64,000 nucleotides of DNA from contig JAJNBJ010000021.1 of assembly GCA_021155965.1 (NCBI GenBank), positions 1-64,000 of the forward strand, written 5' to 3'. Made by a program: the position numbers and the translations under genes. The DNA comes from Flavipsychrobacter sp. GTDB lineage: Bacteria; Bacteroidota; Bacteroidia; Chitinophagales; Chitinophagaceae. A model generated the notes under the pieces. The model did no database searches. It was given only the letters and a program-made list of their open reading frames with translations, and was not told the DNA's origin. This document shows, piece after piece, positions 52,172 through 61,063 of the stretch. The stretch's first letter is position 1, and every line of letters starts with the position of its first letter.

Positions 52172-52216
52172 CACATACTTAACCAACACTTAACCTTGTA
52201 TACCGATATTTATCCG

Positions 52217-52307
52217 TTACTTTGCACCATCAAAAGATACTTACAGAAAATTGAGTGATTAAAACTCGCTTGAATTTTTAGAACGGATGCACTCGCATCC
52301 GTTTTTT
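52217..52307 (+). ncRNA. Candidate small RNA between promoter-like box and terminator
   Basis: TTACTTTG (52217-52224), followed by CACC, resembles the strong promoters of this window in all but one base, and TTG stands 18 bases upstream (52196-52198). About 75 bases later is a strong terminator. The span between has no gene. A short RNA of 75-80 bases would result. Promoter-terminator pairing is seen; transcription is inferred. It could instead be the 3' untranslated end of the T9SS gene. Confidence 0.3.
52282..52307 (+). terminator. Terminator
   Basis: AACGGATGC (52282-52290) and GCATCCGTT (52295-52303) form a 9-base perfect stem with loop ACTC, followed by a T run. It ends either the T9SS gene transcript or the candidate small RNA, and may also limit read-through into the minus-strand gene at 52311. 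Confidence 0.8.
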
Positions 52308-52310
52308 AGT

Positions 52311-52586
52311 TTACTGGTTGTCCGCACGCGCCTTCACAATCGCCGCAGACAACTGCCCTTCCAGGCGCTTCACTTTAGGATGTATCTCCCCTTCCTCAAA
52401 ACCGTAGCCAACTGCCGTGCGCAGCATGTTGTGACAATAGATCTCAGAACGGTTGTAACCATTTACCGTATTGGGGTAAAGTATAGTAGCCGCATAATAC
52501 AGGCCTGCATCGTTTCTTTGAGGTTCCAGCCGGCAGTCTATGATGCCATCGGCAGACTCGAGCGCGAGTTCTATAGCTTCATCCAT
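52311..52586 (-). CDS. Hypothetical protein, 91 residues
   Basis: A small acidic protein (MDEAIELALESADGIIDCRLEPQRNDAGLYYAATILYPNTVNGYNRSEIYC..., ending QLSAAIVKARADNQ). The composition is protein-like and better than that of the opposite frame (52287-52607). No signal or family is recognised. Confidence 0.5.
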   Translation of the reverse strand: MDEAIELALESADGIIDCRLEPQRNDAGLYYAATILYPNTVNGYNRSEIYCHNMLRTAVGYGFEEGEIHPKVKRLEGQLSAAIVKARADNQ

Positions 52587-52701
52587 CAGGCGAAGGTAGT
52601 CTCTTAACCCCTTATTTTACCATTTATGAACCCAAACCACCCGTTCATGAAACGGTACGCTGCCCGGACAGGCATCATAATACTTTTACAAAAAAAAGAT
52701 C

Positions 52702-53766
52702 ATGAAAAAGATAGCATATATACTGCTGGCAGCCACAATAGGGTTTGCGGCGTGCAAAAAACAGCGGTCCGCCGCGCCTGCAACAACTAATCCATCACAT
52801 ATTACAGAAGCTGACTTCAGGGACTGCAAAACAACTATGCCCGGGCTACATGCAAAAAAGAGCAGCGACGGGCTGGAACTGGATTACGACCTGGTGATAA
52901 AAGAAGTGGCCACAAACAAGTATGAGGCGGCTGTGAAAGTAAAAGGCCTGCTCCTGAACGGCAAAAAGGTGGACAATTATAAGGCGGAAGCGATAATTGG
53001 AGTTGTATTAGCCATCAATACAACAAAAGAAGAGAAAACAGTGCCACTGACAACAGTGCTGGAGTCATCTGAAGAAAATGTGGTAACCCACGACAAAACA
53101 TTTAACTTCCCTGCTTTTGACTATAAAGGCGACCTTGCTTACGAAGTGGTAGAGGTAAAGACATCCTTCAAGCTGAAGGGCGGGAGTATTGTTATAAAAG
53201 ACGATTCGAAGTTCACGTTCTTCGGCACAGATATGGAGGTGAAAGGTGGTGGCCTGAAGGTGGGCGATGGCAACATCATTTTCACCGAAAGTATTGACCC
53301 CGTATTTACCACCAAACCGATAACAAATGGCACCGGCATAACTATAACCAGCGGCAATTTTGTGCTGACAGACAACAGTACTTTTTTTGTGCTGCCCAAC
53401 GGCCACACCATAACGCAGGCACCGGAAGCAGCGAAAATAACCATAGAGGAAGAAAAAGATGGCACCCTTGGCTATGTAACCGTAACGATAACCGGCGACC
53501 CGGCCCGCTACATAACCTCCATCAGCTACCAGGCCTGCACAGCAGATGGCACTACCAAAGATCCGAAAGAAGAGCCCGTAATGCAATTTGAGGCAACCCA
53601 TTTTAATGAGCAAAACGGTGTGCAACGCTTTAAAAGCACGCAGAAATGGGCAGCATTGTACCATAAGTCAAGGGCGAAATTTCATTACGGGTGCATGCAG
53701 CATTGGCACGGCTCTACAAGGGTGGACGTAATGCCCCAGGGCGAAATTATATATAGGGCAAAATAG
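52702..53766 (+). CDS. Lipoprotein of unknown function
   Basis: A 354-residue protein with an SPII signal (MKKIAYILLAATIGFAAC). The mature part is beta-rich with charged strands (LDYDLVIKEVATNKYEAAVKVKGLLLNGK; SFKLKGGSIVIKDDSKFTFFG) and a C-terminal aromatic segment with FHYGCMQHWHGSTRVDV. No family is recognised. It has its own strong terminator (53775-53815). Confidence 0.65.
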   Translation: MKKIAYILLAATIGFAACKKQRSAAPATTNPSHITEADFRDCKTTMPGLHAKKSSDGLELDYDLVIKEVATNKYEAAVKVKGLLLNGKKVDNYKAEAIIGVVLAINTTKEEKTVPLTTVLESSEENVVTHDKTFNFPAFDYKGDLAYEVVEVKTSFKLKGGSIVIKDDSKFTFFGTDMEVKGGGLKVGDGNIIFTESIDPVFTTKPITNGTGITITSGNFVLTDNSTFFVLPNGHTITQAPEAAKITIEEEKDGTLGYVTVTITGDPARYITSISYQACTADGTTKDPKEEPVMQFEATHFNEQNGVQRFKSTQKWAALYHKSRAKFHYGCMQHWHGSTRVDVMPQGEIIYRAK

Positions 53767-53774
53767 GGGAAGTT

Positions 53775-53815
53775 AAAAAGCAAGGCTTGCGTATATGCGC
53801 AAGCCTTGCTTTTTT
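53775..53815. terminator. Bidirectional terminator
   Basis: AAAAAGCAAGGCTTGCG (53775-53791) pairs with CGCAAGCCTTGCTTTTT (53798-53814) across a six-base loop, with T tracts on both strands. It separates the convergent lipoprotein and HD-hydrolase genes. Confidence 0.9.
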
Positions 53816-53822
53816 CTCTTTG

Positions 53823-54404
53823 TCATTCTTTCACCTTGGCCCTTACCATGGCCAGGTATTCATCTTTTTTAGGTTTCCGTAATTTCCTTGCCGTCTTGGT
53901 AAAGAATTTATGCTTCTCCAGGAAGCGCACCTGCAGTTTGTTCCATTCCGTTTCGGAGTTGATGATGCCATACATGCACAACTCTTCATACAAGCCATTG
54001 CCTATTTTAAAAAAGTCGTCCCTGCCCAGGTAGTCAAGGTCGGCATCGCAGATGATCTCTTCTAACCTGTTGAGGGGCGTTTGCGGTATCTTGGTAGCCA
54101 TTATCATGCCGCAGATACGGTCTATCTGGGCCGGTGTATAATCGTACGCCGGTAAATATTCCCTGGCTATATCAACCGAAACCTGCTCATGGTTTTTTTG
54201 CTCCCTGATGAAACCCGAATCATGAAACAGCACTGCCGTAAGCAGCAGGTAAAGGTCCTCTCCCTCCACGTTCTCCAGCTTGGCCAGGGTTTTTGCAGAG
54301 CCATACACATCCTTTATATGCTCTGTGCTGTGGTAGGTGAGATTTTTTGGCAACTCGTGTTTTAGCTTCTTCAGAATGAACTTCTTGACTTTTTCGAATT
54401 CCAT
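53823..54404 (-). CDS. HD-domain phosphohydrolase
   Basis: A 193-residue protein with an HD metal site: YHSTEHIKDVYG (first His), AVLFHDSGF (His-Asp) and the distal CDADLDYLG (Asp). Related to YfbR/YpgQ-like nucleotide or nucleoside phosphohydrolases, but substrate is not clear. The C-terminus is very basic (KTARKLRKPKKDEY). Confidence 0.8.
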   Translation of the reverse strand: MEFEKVKKFILKKLKHELPKNLTYHSTEHIKDVYGSAKTLAKLENVEGEDLYLLLTAVLFHDSGFIREQKNHEQVSVDIAREYLPAYDYTPAQIDRICGMIMATKIPQTPLNRLEEIICDADLDYLGRDDFFKIGNGLYEELCMYGIINSETEWNKLQVRFLEKHKFFTKTARKLRKPKKDEYLAMVRAKVKE

Positions 54405-54920
54405 GCCTTTTGTTGAATAATGACCTGATATCTGTTCTCCACGCTAACGAAGATACATATTACATCTTTGATAGCTGATTATTTTTCATACCTGCGGCAG
54501 GCATTTGCAAACACACTCAATAAATCCATACACATACACCTATTCCCCCACCCTTAATTCTGTACATCTTTCAACCCTTAAAGCTTGTCCCGTGGCATCG
54601 GGATACTGATCCAAATACGCCACCGACCTGCAATGCAACCGTTTTCATAAAAAACCATAAAAAATCGGTTTTGCAGCTATGTAAAACTATCAGAACTTTA
54701 CGCCGTGACACCCCGCTTTTTATCCTGGGGAGCAGTGCGCATAGCCACAAGTCCTGGGCTCATTCTAAATGACAAACATGTAAAATGTGAGCAGGAAATG
54801 TAACAAAAGTGCGCAAGAAATGCACAAAAGGGAAGAACACAATTATTTGATAACTAATTTCTTTATAGTTTTCCGCAGTTGTTACAAAAAAGTGGGCAAC
54901 CGGGCAATAAAAAACTACTT
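54405..54920. other. Non-coding interval with no recognised element
   Basis: These 516 bases between the divergent HD-hydrolase and the 181-residue gene have no convincing frame. I see an imperfect TCCCG-TGGCAT-CGGGA stem around 54588-54603 that resembles common intergenic repeats, and a pyrimidine-rich stretch around 54530-54570. Nothing else is distinctive. Confidence 0.4.
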
Positions 54921-55466
54921 ATGAACACACAATTAGGCATAGGCTCCCGCGTAGAGCATGTACATTTCGGCAAAGGCGTTGTGGTAGATACCGCATCAGA
55001 GTTTTACATCATATGGTTCAAATCGCAGCAGGGCACCAAAAGCATCAGCAAAGATTACGAAGGCCTCAAAACCCTTGAAGAGGTAACCGCAGAACCCGGC
55101 AGCAACAGCATCACAATTGCAGACATAGAACAGGCGCTGCACAACATCCTGGACCAGCGCCTGCACGATACCCAGCTGGTGCCCATTGCCCCAAAATGGA
55201 AGCACGGCAATATGATACTGAAACCCGGCGACCCTACCCTGCAATCTAAAGAAGTGCCTATAGAGACCTTCTTCCACAAGATAACCATGGTGCGCGACAG
55301 GCTGCGTGTTATGGAGCAAAAGATAAACGCCCACAAAACAATGGGCGAAGACGAAAAAATAGAGCTTCAGCAATACTTAACGGCTATATACGGTTCGCTT
55401 ACCACTTTCAACGTATTGTTCAAAGAAACCCACCACCAGTTCAAAGGCAGTAGCAAGGAGGGTTGA
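54921..55466 (+). CDS. Hypothetical protein with Tudor-like N-terminus
   Basis: A 181-residue soluble protein. Residues 4-45 (LGIGSRVEHVHFGKGVVVDTASEFYIIWFKSQQGTKSISKD) look like the small SH3/Tudor-type barrel (G-x-R-V-x-H-x-x-F-G-x-G) found at the end of UvrD and in CarD-like proteins. The rest is helical. Conserved in Bacteroidota as far as I recall, function unknown. ATG at 54921 is chosen over an earlier alternative codon. Confidence 0.7.
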   Translation: MNTQLGIGSRVEHVHFGKGVVVDTASEFYIIWFKSQQGTKSISKDYEGLKTLEEVTAEPGSNSITIADIEQALHNILDQRLHDTQLVPIAPKWKHGNMILKPGDPTLQSKEVPIETFFHKITMVRDRLRVMEQKINAHKTMGEDEKIELQQYLTAIYGSLTTFNVLFKETHHQFKGSSKEG

Positions 55467-55544
55467 TAGGTTAAAAAGCGGGTGAATTTCTCATAGTGGC
55501 TTTCAGGTATTTCCGTGATTGCCCAATTATATTACTTTTATAAC

Positions 55545-56918
55545 ATGAAACGATTAATACTAGCTGCCTGTTTAGGCATTGGATTAGTAAATACTTCTTC
55601 AGCACAGTCGCAGGATTCACTTATGTTCCGCAGGATCTCTGATGAGATCATGCTGCACGGCACCTGCTACGATAACCTTCGCGTACTGTGCAAATCGGTT
55701 GGTCACCGCCTGAGCGGCACAAAGGCGGCAGAGAAAGCAGTAAAATGGGGCGAGAAAGCCATGCGCGAAGCCGGCGCCGACCGCGTTTACCTGCAGGCAT
55801 GCGATGTACCTTACTGGTACCGCGGCAAAGAAAGCCTGGAACTAAATGTGAACGGTCAGTACAAAAAAGTGGATGCGCTCTCGCTCGGCAACAGCGATGG
55901 CACCAATGGCAGAACGCTGGAAGCTCCTGTGGTAATGGTCCATAATTATGAGGAGTTTAAAGCGTTACCCGAATACGCTGTGAGGGGAAAGATCGTATTC
56001 TTCAACTATCGTTTCAGGCAGGATTACATCTTCACATTCAGGGGTTACGGAGATGCTGTTAAATACCGGGTCAACAGCCCCAATGTTGCGGCAGAGAAAG
56101 GCGTGGCAGCAGTTCTCATCCGCTCTATGTCCACAGGCGAGGATGATTTTCCGCACACCGGCAGCATGCACTACAAGGATTCTACTCGTCATATACCCGA
56201 AATGGCTATCGGCAACAAAACAGCAGATATGCTGGAGGAAGCCTGCAAAAAAGGTACGGTAACTGCGAAGATGAATTCGGAGTGTAAGATGATGCAAAAG
56301 ATGGTGCGCTCCTACAATGTTATAGGCGAAATAAAAGGCACCTACTCTCCCGAACGTATCATTACCGTTGGCGGCCACCTCGATTCATGGGATGTGGGTG
56401 AAGGCGCACACGACGATGGCGCAGGTTGTGTGCAGTCCATAGAAGTGATACGCGCATACAAAGCCTTGGGCATCCGCCCAAAATGCACCATACGTGCAGT
56501 GCTATTTATGAACGAAGAGAACGGACTGAAGGGCGGGCAGGCTTATGCCGATTCTGCTATAGCAAATAAAGAAAAGCATGTGATAGCGATTGAGACAGAT
56601 GCAGGAGGTTTTTCACCACGCGGCATTGAGTTGGAAATGTCGCCACAGCAGAAAGAAAATGTGCTGAAATACAAACACCTGTTCCTGCCCTATGGCGTGT
56701 ACGATTTCAGCCATGGCGGTGGCGGAGCAGATATTTCGCCCCTGCACGAAAAAGCAAAAGTACCAATGGCTGGGTTGTTGCCGGATTCACAGCGTTATTT
56801 TGATGTACACCATACCAATAACGATGTATTCGAAACAGTAAACCATCGCGAATTAAAGCTGGGTGCTGCCGTGCTGTCGCAGTTCATCTGGCTCGTAAGT
56901 CAATATGAATTGAATTAG
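55545..56918 (+). CDS. M28-family aminopeptidase, carboxypeptidase Q-like
   Basis: A 457-residue exported zinc peptidase. After a signal peptide (ends NTSSAQ) come a PA-like insert (about 120-220) and the di-zinc site: VGGHLDSWDVG (His, Asp), AHDDGAG (Asp bridging), MNEENG (catalytic Glu, metal Glu), ETDAGG (Asp) and VHHTNNDVF (His). Closest in pattern to plasma glutamate carboxypeptidase (PGCP). Probably trims peptides in the periplasm. The OmpA-like gene follows one base after its stop. Confidence 0.9.
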   Translation: MKRLILAACLGIGLVNTSSAQSQDSLMFRRISDEIMLHGTCYDNLRVLCKSVGHRLSGTKAAEKAVKWGEKAMREAGADRVYLQACDVPYWYRGKESLELNVNGQYKKVDALSLGNSDGTNGRTLEAPVVMVHNYEEFKALPEYAVRGKIVFFNYRFRQDYIFTFRGYGDAVKYRVNSPNVAAEKGVAAVLIRSMSTGEDDFPHTGSMHYKDSTRHIPEMAIGNKTADMLEEACKKGTVTAKMNSECKMMQKMVRSYNVIGEIKGTYSPERIITVGGHLDSWDVGEGAHDDGAGCVQSIEVIRAYKALGIRPKCTIRAVLFMNEENGLKGGQAYADSAIANKEKHVIAIETDAGGFSPRGIELEMSPQQKENVLKYKHLFLPYGVYDFSHGGGGADISPLHEKAKVPMAGLLPDSQRYFDVHHTNNDVFETVNHRELKLGAAVLSQFIWLVSQYELN

Positions 56919-56919
56919 T

Positions 56920-57708
56920 ATGAAGTACTTTCTTGCTTTCTGTCTTTTCGTTTTTGCAACTAACAGTTACGCACAAACACCCGATACCTTCGAGGTGCGT
57001 TTTGCATTGAGAGAAACAACAGTGAACCCAACCGCTGCAACCTATCTCGATAACCTGGTAAAGAAGGTCTTAACGCCCGGTAAAAAAATAGCCATGTTCG
57101 GCTATGCTGATTACCGGGGCACAGCCGGCCATAATGATTCAGTAGCCACAGAACGGGTTATGAATGTACAGGCATACCTGCTGGCTAAAGGGGTAGTTAA
57201 AGAGGACATCGTGATCTGCGAAGCCAAAGGCAAAATAGAACGGCCCGGGATGACCGGCGAGCAGGGCTATGCGCCGGACAGAAAAGTACTCATCATTGTA
57301 CAAGGCACCGGAACGAAGTTAGACATTGAAAAAGTGCAGGTGAATGAGACAGTGACACTGAAAAACATCTTCTTTGAAGGCAACCTGCCCGATATCATGC
57401 TATCATCTATGCCTGAGCTGCAAAACCTGTTCAACTTCATGAATGAGCATAAGAAGGTCACTATCCGCATAGAAGGACATGCCTGCTGCAAGGGCATGGA
57501 GACCGGCAAAGACATTGCTATTACCGATCAGAAGTTATCTGAAATGAGGGCCAAAGCTATCTATGATTACCTCGCCGCAAAAGGCATTAGTAAGAACAGG
57601 ATGAAGTATGCTGGTTATGGTACAACACAGCCACTGGTTTACCCCGCAAATACGGAAGATGAGCAGCAGCAGAACCGCCGGGTAGAGATCAGGATACTCA
57701 GCAAGTAA
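56920..57708 (+). CDS. Protein with two OmpA-like domains
   Basis: A 262-residue exported protein (signal ends NSYAQ). Two OmpA C-terminal-like folds: the first (about 22-130) is diverged (FGYADYRGTAGHNDSVATERVMNVQAYLLAKGV); the second (about 140-262) is canonical (IRIEGHACCKG, SEMRAKAIYDYLAAKGISKNRMKYAGYGTTQPL, QQQNRRVEIRI). Such domains bind peptidoglycan. Only one base separates it from the M28 peptidase gene, so both are likely co-expressed. Confidence 0.85.
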   Translation: MKYFLAFCLFVFATNSYAQTPDTFEVRFALRETTVNPTAATYLDNLVKKVLTPGKKIAMFGYADYRGTAGHNDSVATERVMNVQAYLLAKGVVKEDIVICEAKGKIERPGMTGEQGYAPDRKVLIIVQGTGTKLDIEKVQVNETVTLKNIFFEGNLPDIMLSSMPELQNLFNFMNEHKKVTIRIEGHACCKGMETGKDIAITDQKLSEMRAKAIYDYLAAKGISKNRMKYAGYGTTQPLVYPANTEDEQQQNRRVEIRILSK

Positions 57709-57790
57709 TAACATTAAAGCTTAAATACAGTAAAAAATAGCCCCGACCTTTACCTCGCATTGCCTTTTTACACACTCTCTCCACCAGTCA

Positions 57791-57812
57791 CCCTCTCCAC
57801 CTGTGGAGAGGG
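57791..57812. repeat. Palindromic intergenic repeat
   Basis: CCCTCTCCAC-CT-GTGGAGAGGG is a 10-base-arm palindrome followed by CCGGGGTGAGG, a short motif seen between genes in many bacteria. A second pairing, CCCCGACCTTT (57739-57749) with AAAGGACGTGAGT...GGTCGGGG, encloses it. It may work as a terminator for the OmpA-like gene. Confidence 0.5.
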
Positions 57813-57893
57813 CCGGGGTGAGGTAAATACTCACGTCCTTTAGGTCGGGGAAAGGAAATATCAGGAGCGGCCTTAGCCAAATAATAATAACAA

Positions 57894-58562
57894 CTAGTAA
57901 TCCTTATTCTTCAAAAAGTTATTCTTCCTCCTGAAATCCCCGCGCTTCCATGCTTCAAAAAACTCGCCCCATGCAATGGGGTTGAGGATATTCTGGGGTT
58001 TCATCTGGCCGTAATAAACAGCATCGTTAGCCATCTGGCGCTGCGTACGGCCCTGGGCCTCCGGCCCGCTGATAGGCGTAGTATAAGCAAGCACCCGCAT
58101 AAGGTAAGCATCTGTATTCCTGCGCGCTATCTCATACTGGTCGTTAGGTATATGCCAGTGCTGGAAAGCATAGTCGAAACCCTCTTTAGTAGGCAGTGGT
58201 TTAATGATAGTTTCCGGCAGGTAAAAAGTATCCTGCACCATTAACTGGATAAGCGAAAAATGCTGGCCCTGCAAACTGCGTGGCACTACAAACTCTTTAG
58301 AGCGGTAGCCAAGCGCTGAGAACTGCAGCGTATCGCCTTTAAAACAAACAATAGAGAACACACCCGTATACTCCGACTCCACGCCACGGTTCTGGCCTTT
58401 TACGCCAATAGTTACATAAGGCACTGCTCGCAGGCTATCGGCTGTCATAGTAACACCGTTTATCTGGATGATATCTTTGGTATCACCTCCCTGCGCCACA
58501 ACAATTTTAGTCGCGAGCATGCAGCACATAATAAAAATAACCGTGAGTAGCCTGTTGTTCAT
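57894..58562 (-). CDS. Exported carboxypeptidase-regulatory-like protein
   Basis: A 222-residue exported protein (signal ends IVVAQ). Residues about 35-105 form a CarboxypepD_reg-like beta domain (INGVTMTADSLRAVPYVTIGVKGQNRGVESEYTGVFSIVCFKGDTLQFSALGYR-type pattern), the plug-adjacent domain common in Bacteroidota envelope proteins. The C-terminal half (HIPNDQYEIARRN, GRTQRQMANDAVYYGQMKP, RGDFRRKNNFL) is found in DUF4480-like proteins. Role unknown. Confidence 0.75.
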   Translation of the reverse strand: MNNRLLTVIFIMCCMLATKIVVAQGGDTKDIIQINGVTMTADSLRAVPYVTIGVKGQNRGVESEYTGVFSIVCFKGDTLQFSALGYRSKEFVVPRSLQGQHFSLIQLMVQDTFYLPETIIKPLPTKEGFDYAFQHWHIPNDQYEIARRNTDAYLMRVLAYTTPISGPEAQGRTQRQMANDAVYYGQMKPQNILNPIAWGEFFEAWKRGDFRRKNNFLKNKDY

Positions 58563-58708
58563 ATGGCAAAGCTATACTGTTTTTCAGGTTGTGTAGCAGT
58601 AATTAGTGTTAATAATAACTTTATAAACTCCAATATCGCACATTTTCCGAAAAAAAGCCAAAAAAAGCAATTTATTCTGGCGCAGCTCTATACGAATAAT
58701 TGAGAGCA

Positions 58709-58716
58709 CAAATATA
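58709..58716 (-). promoter_or_regulatory. Candidate -7 box of the carboxypeptidase-regulatory-like gene
   Basis: TATATTTG on the minus strand, followed by TGC, about 147 bases before the ATG at 58562. It starts in the T-rich tail of the terminator of the upstream gene, so the two signals overlap. Confidence 0.4.
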
Positions 58717-58741
58717 AAGAGGGCGCCAATGGCGCCCTCTT
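58717..58741 (-). terminator. Terminator of the 607-residue protein gene
   Basis: Eleven-base arms (AAGAGGGCGCC and GGCGCCCTCTT) with an AAT loop, followed on the minus strand by TTATATTTG. It lies 25 bases after the stop at 58766. Confidence 0.8.
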
Positions 58742-58765
58742 ATCAGAATTACATTGTACATACTA

Positions 58766-60589
58766 TTATAACGTCAGCCTTGAAATAAGCATTTTGTCTC
58801 CCCTCGTAGTTTCACTGAAGAAATAGATCACGCTGCCTGCATAAAGCGTATTATGGTTCTCGTATAGATAGAATTTTCTCTTTTCATCCTCTCCAAGTGT
58901 TTTGAAATCACTGGCTTTCGCGGCCTTCAGGTCTATACTGCCATACTCAATTGAGTAAAGTGGTGAATAGGTAGTAGTAGTGGTAGTAGTGCCCGAAAAA
59001 TAATTGGAAGAAGAATATGTGTCTTTATCAATAGCCTTTACAATATGCATCACCCATTTTAGCGTACCGTTCTCAGCCTCATAAACGAAGCTGGTAGCGG
59101 GATACATGTCTGCCGTCAGCGGGCTGTTGTTGAAGAAACCTTTCTTGCTGCGCTGCTCCACATTTACAGTATAGTTATGTACCAACTGCCCGGTGCTGGT
59201 GAAATGCATAAGGTACATGCCCTTGTATATCTTCTTGTTATCCTTTTTAACCCTTTTAAAGTCCTGTATGCTCAGCAGCATGCTGCCGTCTTTCACAAAC
59301 TGCATATTGTTCACCTCAAATTTATTACCGTCAAATTTCAACGGCTTTTTCATGCCTTCTGCAGCAACAGCTTTGTCGTTCACTTCGTCCATCTCTGTAA
59401 GGTTGCCCCATGCCAGCTTGCCGCCTTCCACGCGCATGAACGCGAAATGGGTATATTTTTTTTCATCGAGTACATCGTCTATCTGGTCTTGCGTCAGGCC
59501 AACATCATCTTTGCCGCCAAGGGTATTACCCATAGCTGCAAAACCGCCAAAGCTCTTCGATCCATCAGTATTACCCGCTGCTTTCTCTTCAGCGCTGGCA
59601 CTGGTGGTAGGTACCATTTGGTTGCCCAGCGACTGCTCTATGAACTTACCTTCTTTGCCTGTGCTCATACCATACATTACAACCGCGCCATCTTTCTGGT
59701 ATGCCTGCAGTATACGCAAGCCTGCGGCAGGTGCCTTGAATGCAAAATTCTCCTTCACTTCTCCCTCCGGGGAGATACGCAGGTAGTAAAAATCTTCGGG
59801 GTTCTCTGCGCGGGTATCTTTTGTGCTGTACATCTTTGTCGGTGCCATTATCACTACCCAGTCACGCGGCTGGTCATCATTCTCTATCTCCCTGCTCTGG
59901 TCATCAACCAGTGGCTGGCTGAAAACAGGCATTACTGCATACGGGAAGGTAAGCTGCTGCATCACTTTTATATCACATTCATTATTGCACTTCAGCAGGT
60001 CATACTTGTTGGCCTCGCCATACTTGTTTTTATCGGTAGCGCCCATTGCCAGCACAAGCACACTGCTGTCACGCTCTATCTCGTACGCGCCACCCAGGAA
60101 ACGGTAAGCACGCCCGCTTTCGTTCTTTGGTTTCACTTTGTCCAGCATTTTCACATTGCGCACGTAGTGGCCTGTCCACCAGCTCCATGTTGCAGTTACA
60201 AGTTTTTTCCTGAACACCAACTGCCCCGTCAGGTTCACAGAGGCAGAAAGTGTATTGGTGAGGTAGAACTCACCCTTGTAGGTAAACCAGCTCCATTTGG
60301 TGCGGGCACGCTCTATCTCCATCTCATCGCGTTCCACGCCAAGCTGGTTACAATCTTTGTCAAAATGGTAGATCTCCGTCTTGATCTTACGGGCACCACT
60401 GGGCAATATGTAGATCATATCAAAACTGCCATTCTCCTTCTTTTCTACATTACCTAAGTAACCTTTCTTGGCCTTGCGGCTTATCTCATAATCCTTTTCC
60501 AGGATAAAATTATCCTGCCCTGCCGCAGCATAAGCAATGCCTGCAAGCAGTATTGTGGCCAATGACCTGGTTAGTGTCCTCATACGCAT
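58766..60589 (-). CDS. Large exported protein of unknown function
   Basis: A 607-residue protein with a signal peptide (MRMRTLTRSLATILLAGIAYAAAGQ). The rest is beta-rich and may be a propeller: repeated strand patterns such as GSFDMIYILPSGARKIKTEIYHFDKDCNQ, DWVVIMAPTKMYSTKD, AVVMYGMSTGKEG and SMLLSIQDFKRVKKDNKKIYKGMYLMHFTSTG. A flexible region lies near 330-350 (TTSASAEEKAAGNTDGS). No family is recognised. ATG at 60583 is also possible; the open frame before 60589 begins with TTG inside the promoter and is rejected. Confidence 0.7.
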   Translation of the reverse strand: MRMRTLTRSLATILLAGIAYAAAGQDNFILEKDYEISRKAKKGYLGNVEKKENGSFDMIYILPSGARKIKTEIYHFDKDCNQLGVERDEMEIERARTKWSWFTYKGEFYLTNTLSASVNLTGQLVFRKKLVTATWSWWTGHYVRNVKMLDKVKPKNESGRAYRFLGGAYEIERDSSVLVLAMGATDKNKYGEANKYDLLKCNNECDIKVMQQLTFPYAVMPVFSQPLVDDQSREIENDDQPRDWVVIMAPTKMYSTKDTRAENPEDFYYLRISPEGEVKENFAFKAPAAGLRILQAYQKDGAVVMYGMSTGKEGKFIEQSLGNQMVPTTSASAEEKAAGNTDGSKSFGGFAAMGNTLGGKDDVGLTQDQIDDVLDEKKYTHFAFMRVEGGKLAWGNLTEMDEVNDKAVAAEGMKKPLKFDGNKFEVNNMQFVKDGSMLLSIQDFKRVKKDNKKIYKGMYLMHFTSTGQLVHNYTVNVEQRSKKGFFNNSPLTADMYPATSFVYEAENGTLKWVMHIVKAIDKDTYSSSNYFSGTTTTTTTYSPLYSIEYGSIDLKAAKASDFKTLGEDEKRKFYLYENHNTLYAGSVIYFFSETTRGDKMLISRLTL

Positions 60590-60613
60590 GTTTTTTATGG
60601 TTAACTGTTGCGG

Positions 60614-60643
60614 CAAATGTACTCACCAGATCGCGCAAAACAA
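60614..60643 (-). promoter_or_regulatory. Promoter of the 607-residue protein gene
   Basis: TACATTTG (60614-60621) with TTG at 60641-60643 after 19 bases, 25 bases before the ATG at 60589. Good match to the Bacteroidota promoter. Confidence 0.6.
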
Positions 60644-61063
60644 TACCATTTTAAGGGTATATCCCATTCCGGGATTCATATTGATTTATATCCCTGTAAA
60701 AAACGTTAGCAACAAACTGTTAAAAAAGAAAAAATCACCCCATCATATCCAATAAAACCCGCTCCCACAGCGGAAAGTATTTTCCGTCATGGAAAATAAA
60801 TTTGGAGAACCCTGTCCCCGTGTCGTAACTTTACAACATAACACGTGCCTTTGCGTTTTCTTCGCGGTACTTTGCGGTCTCTGCGGTTAAATGTTTTTAT
60901 TAAAGGCAGTAATATCATAAATCGCAGATCACAGATCACAAATGAAAAAAAGTGCGCAAGTAGTGCGCAAAAATAAATGTGAATGATGCTGTTTATCAAC
61001 AATTTATACATTTAACCCTTTATCCAAAAAAATTGCGCATTTTTTACAAAATTTAAAGTTCAT
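60644..61063. other. Non-coding interval upstream of the Mrp gene
   Basis: About 420 bases between divergent genes. It holds an inverted GGAAAATAC/TATTTTCC pair near 60771-60800 around CGTCATG, a CTTTGCG-rich stretch (60849-60890: CCTTTGCGTTTTCTTCGCGG..., CTTTGCGGTCTCTGCGG) of the kind repeated between genes in Bacteroidota, and short direct repeats (CAGATCACAGATCACAAAT at 60925-60943; GTGCGCAA twice near 60952-60969). No gene is supported. Confidence 0.45.

Noticed and set aside
52287-52607. Plus-strand frame opposite the 91-residue gene
   Set aside because: It starts inside the terminator and its composition is less protein-like than that of the minus strand.
59177-60457. 426-residue plus-strand frame opposite the large exported protein
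   Set aside because: It is antisense to a gene with signal peptide, promoter and terminator, and its His/Leu/Cys-rich composition is not protein-like.
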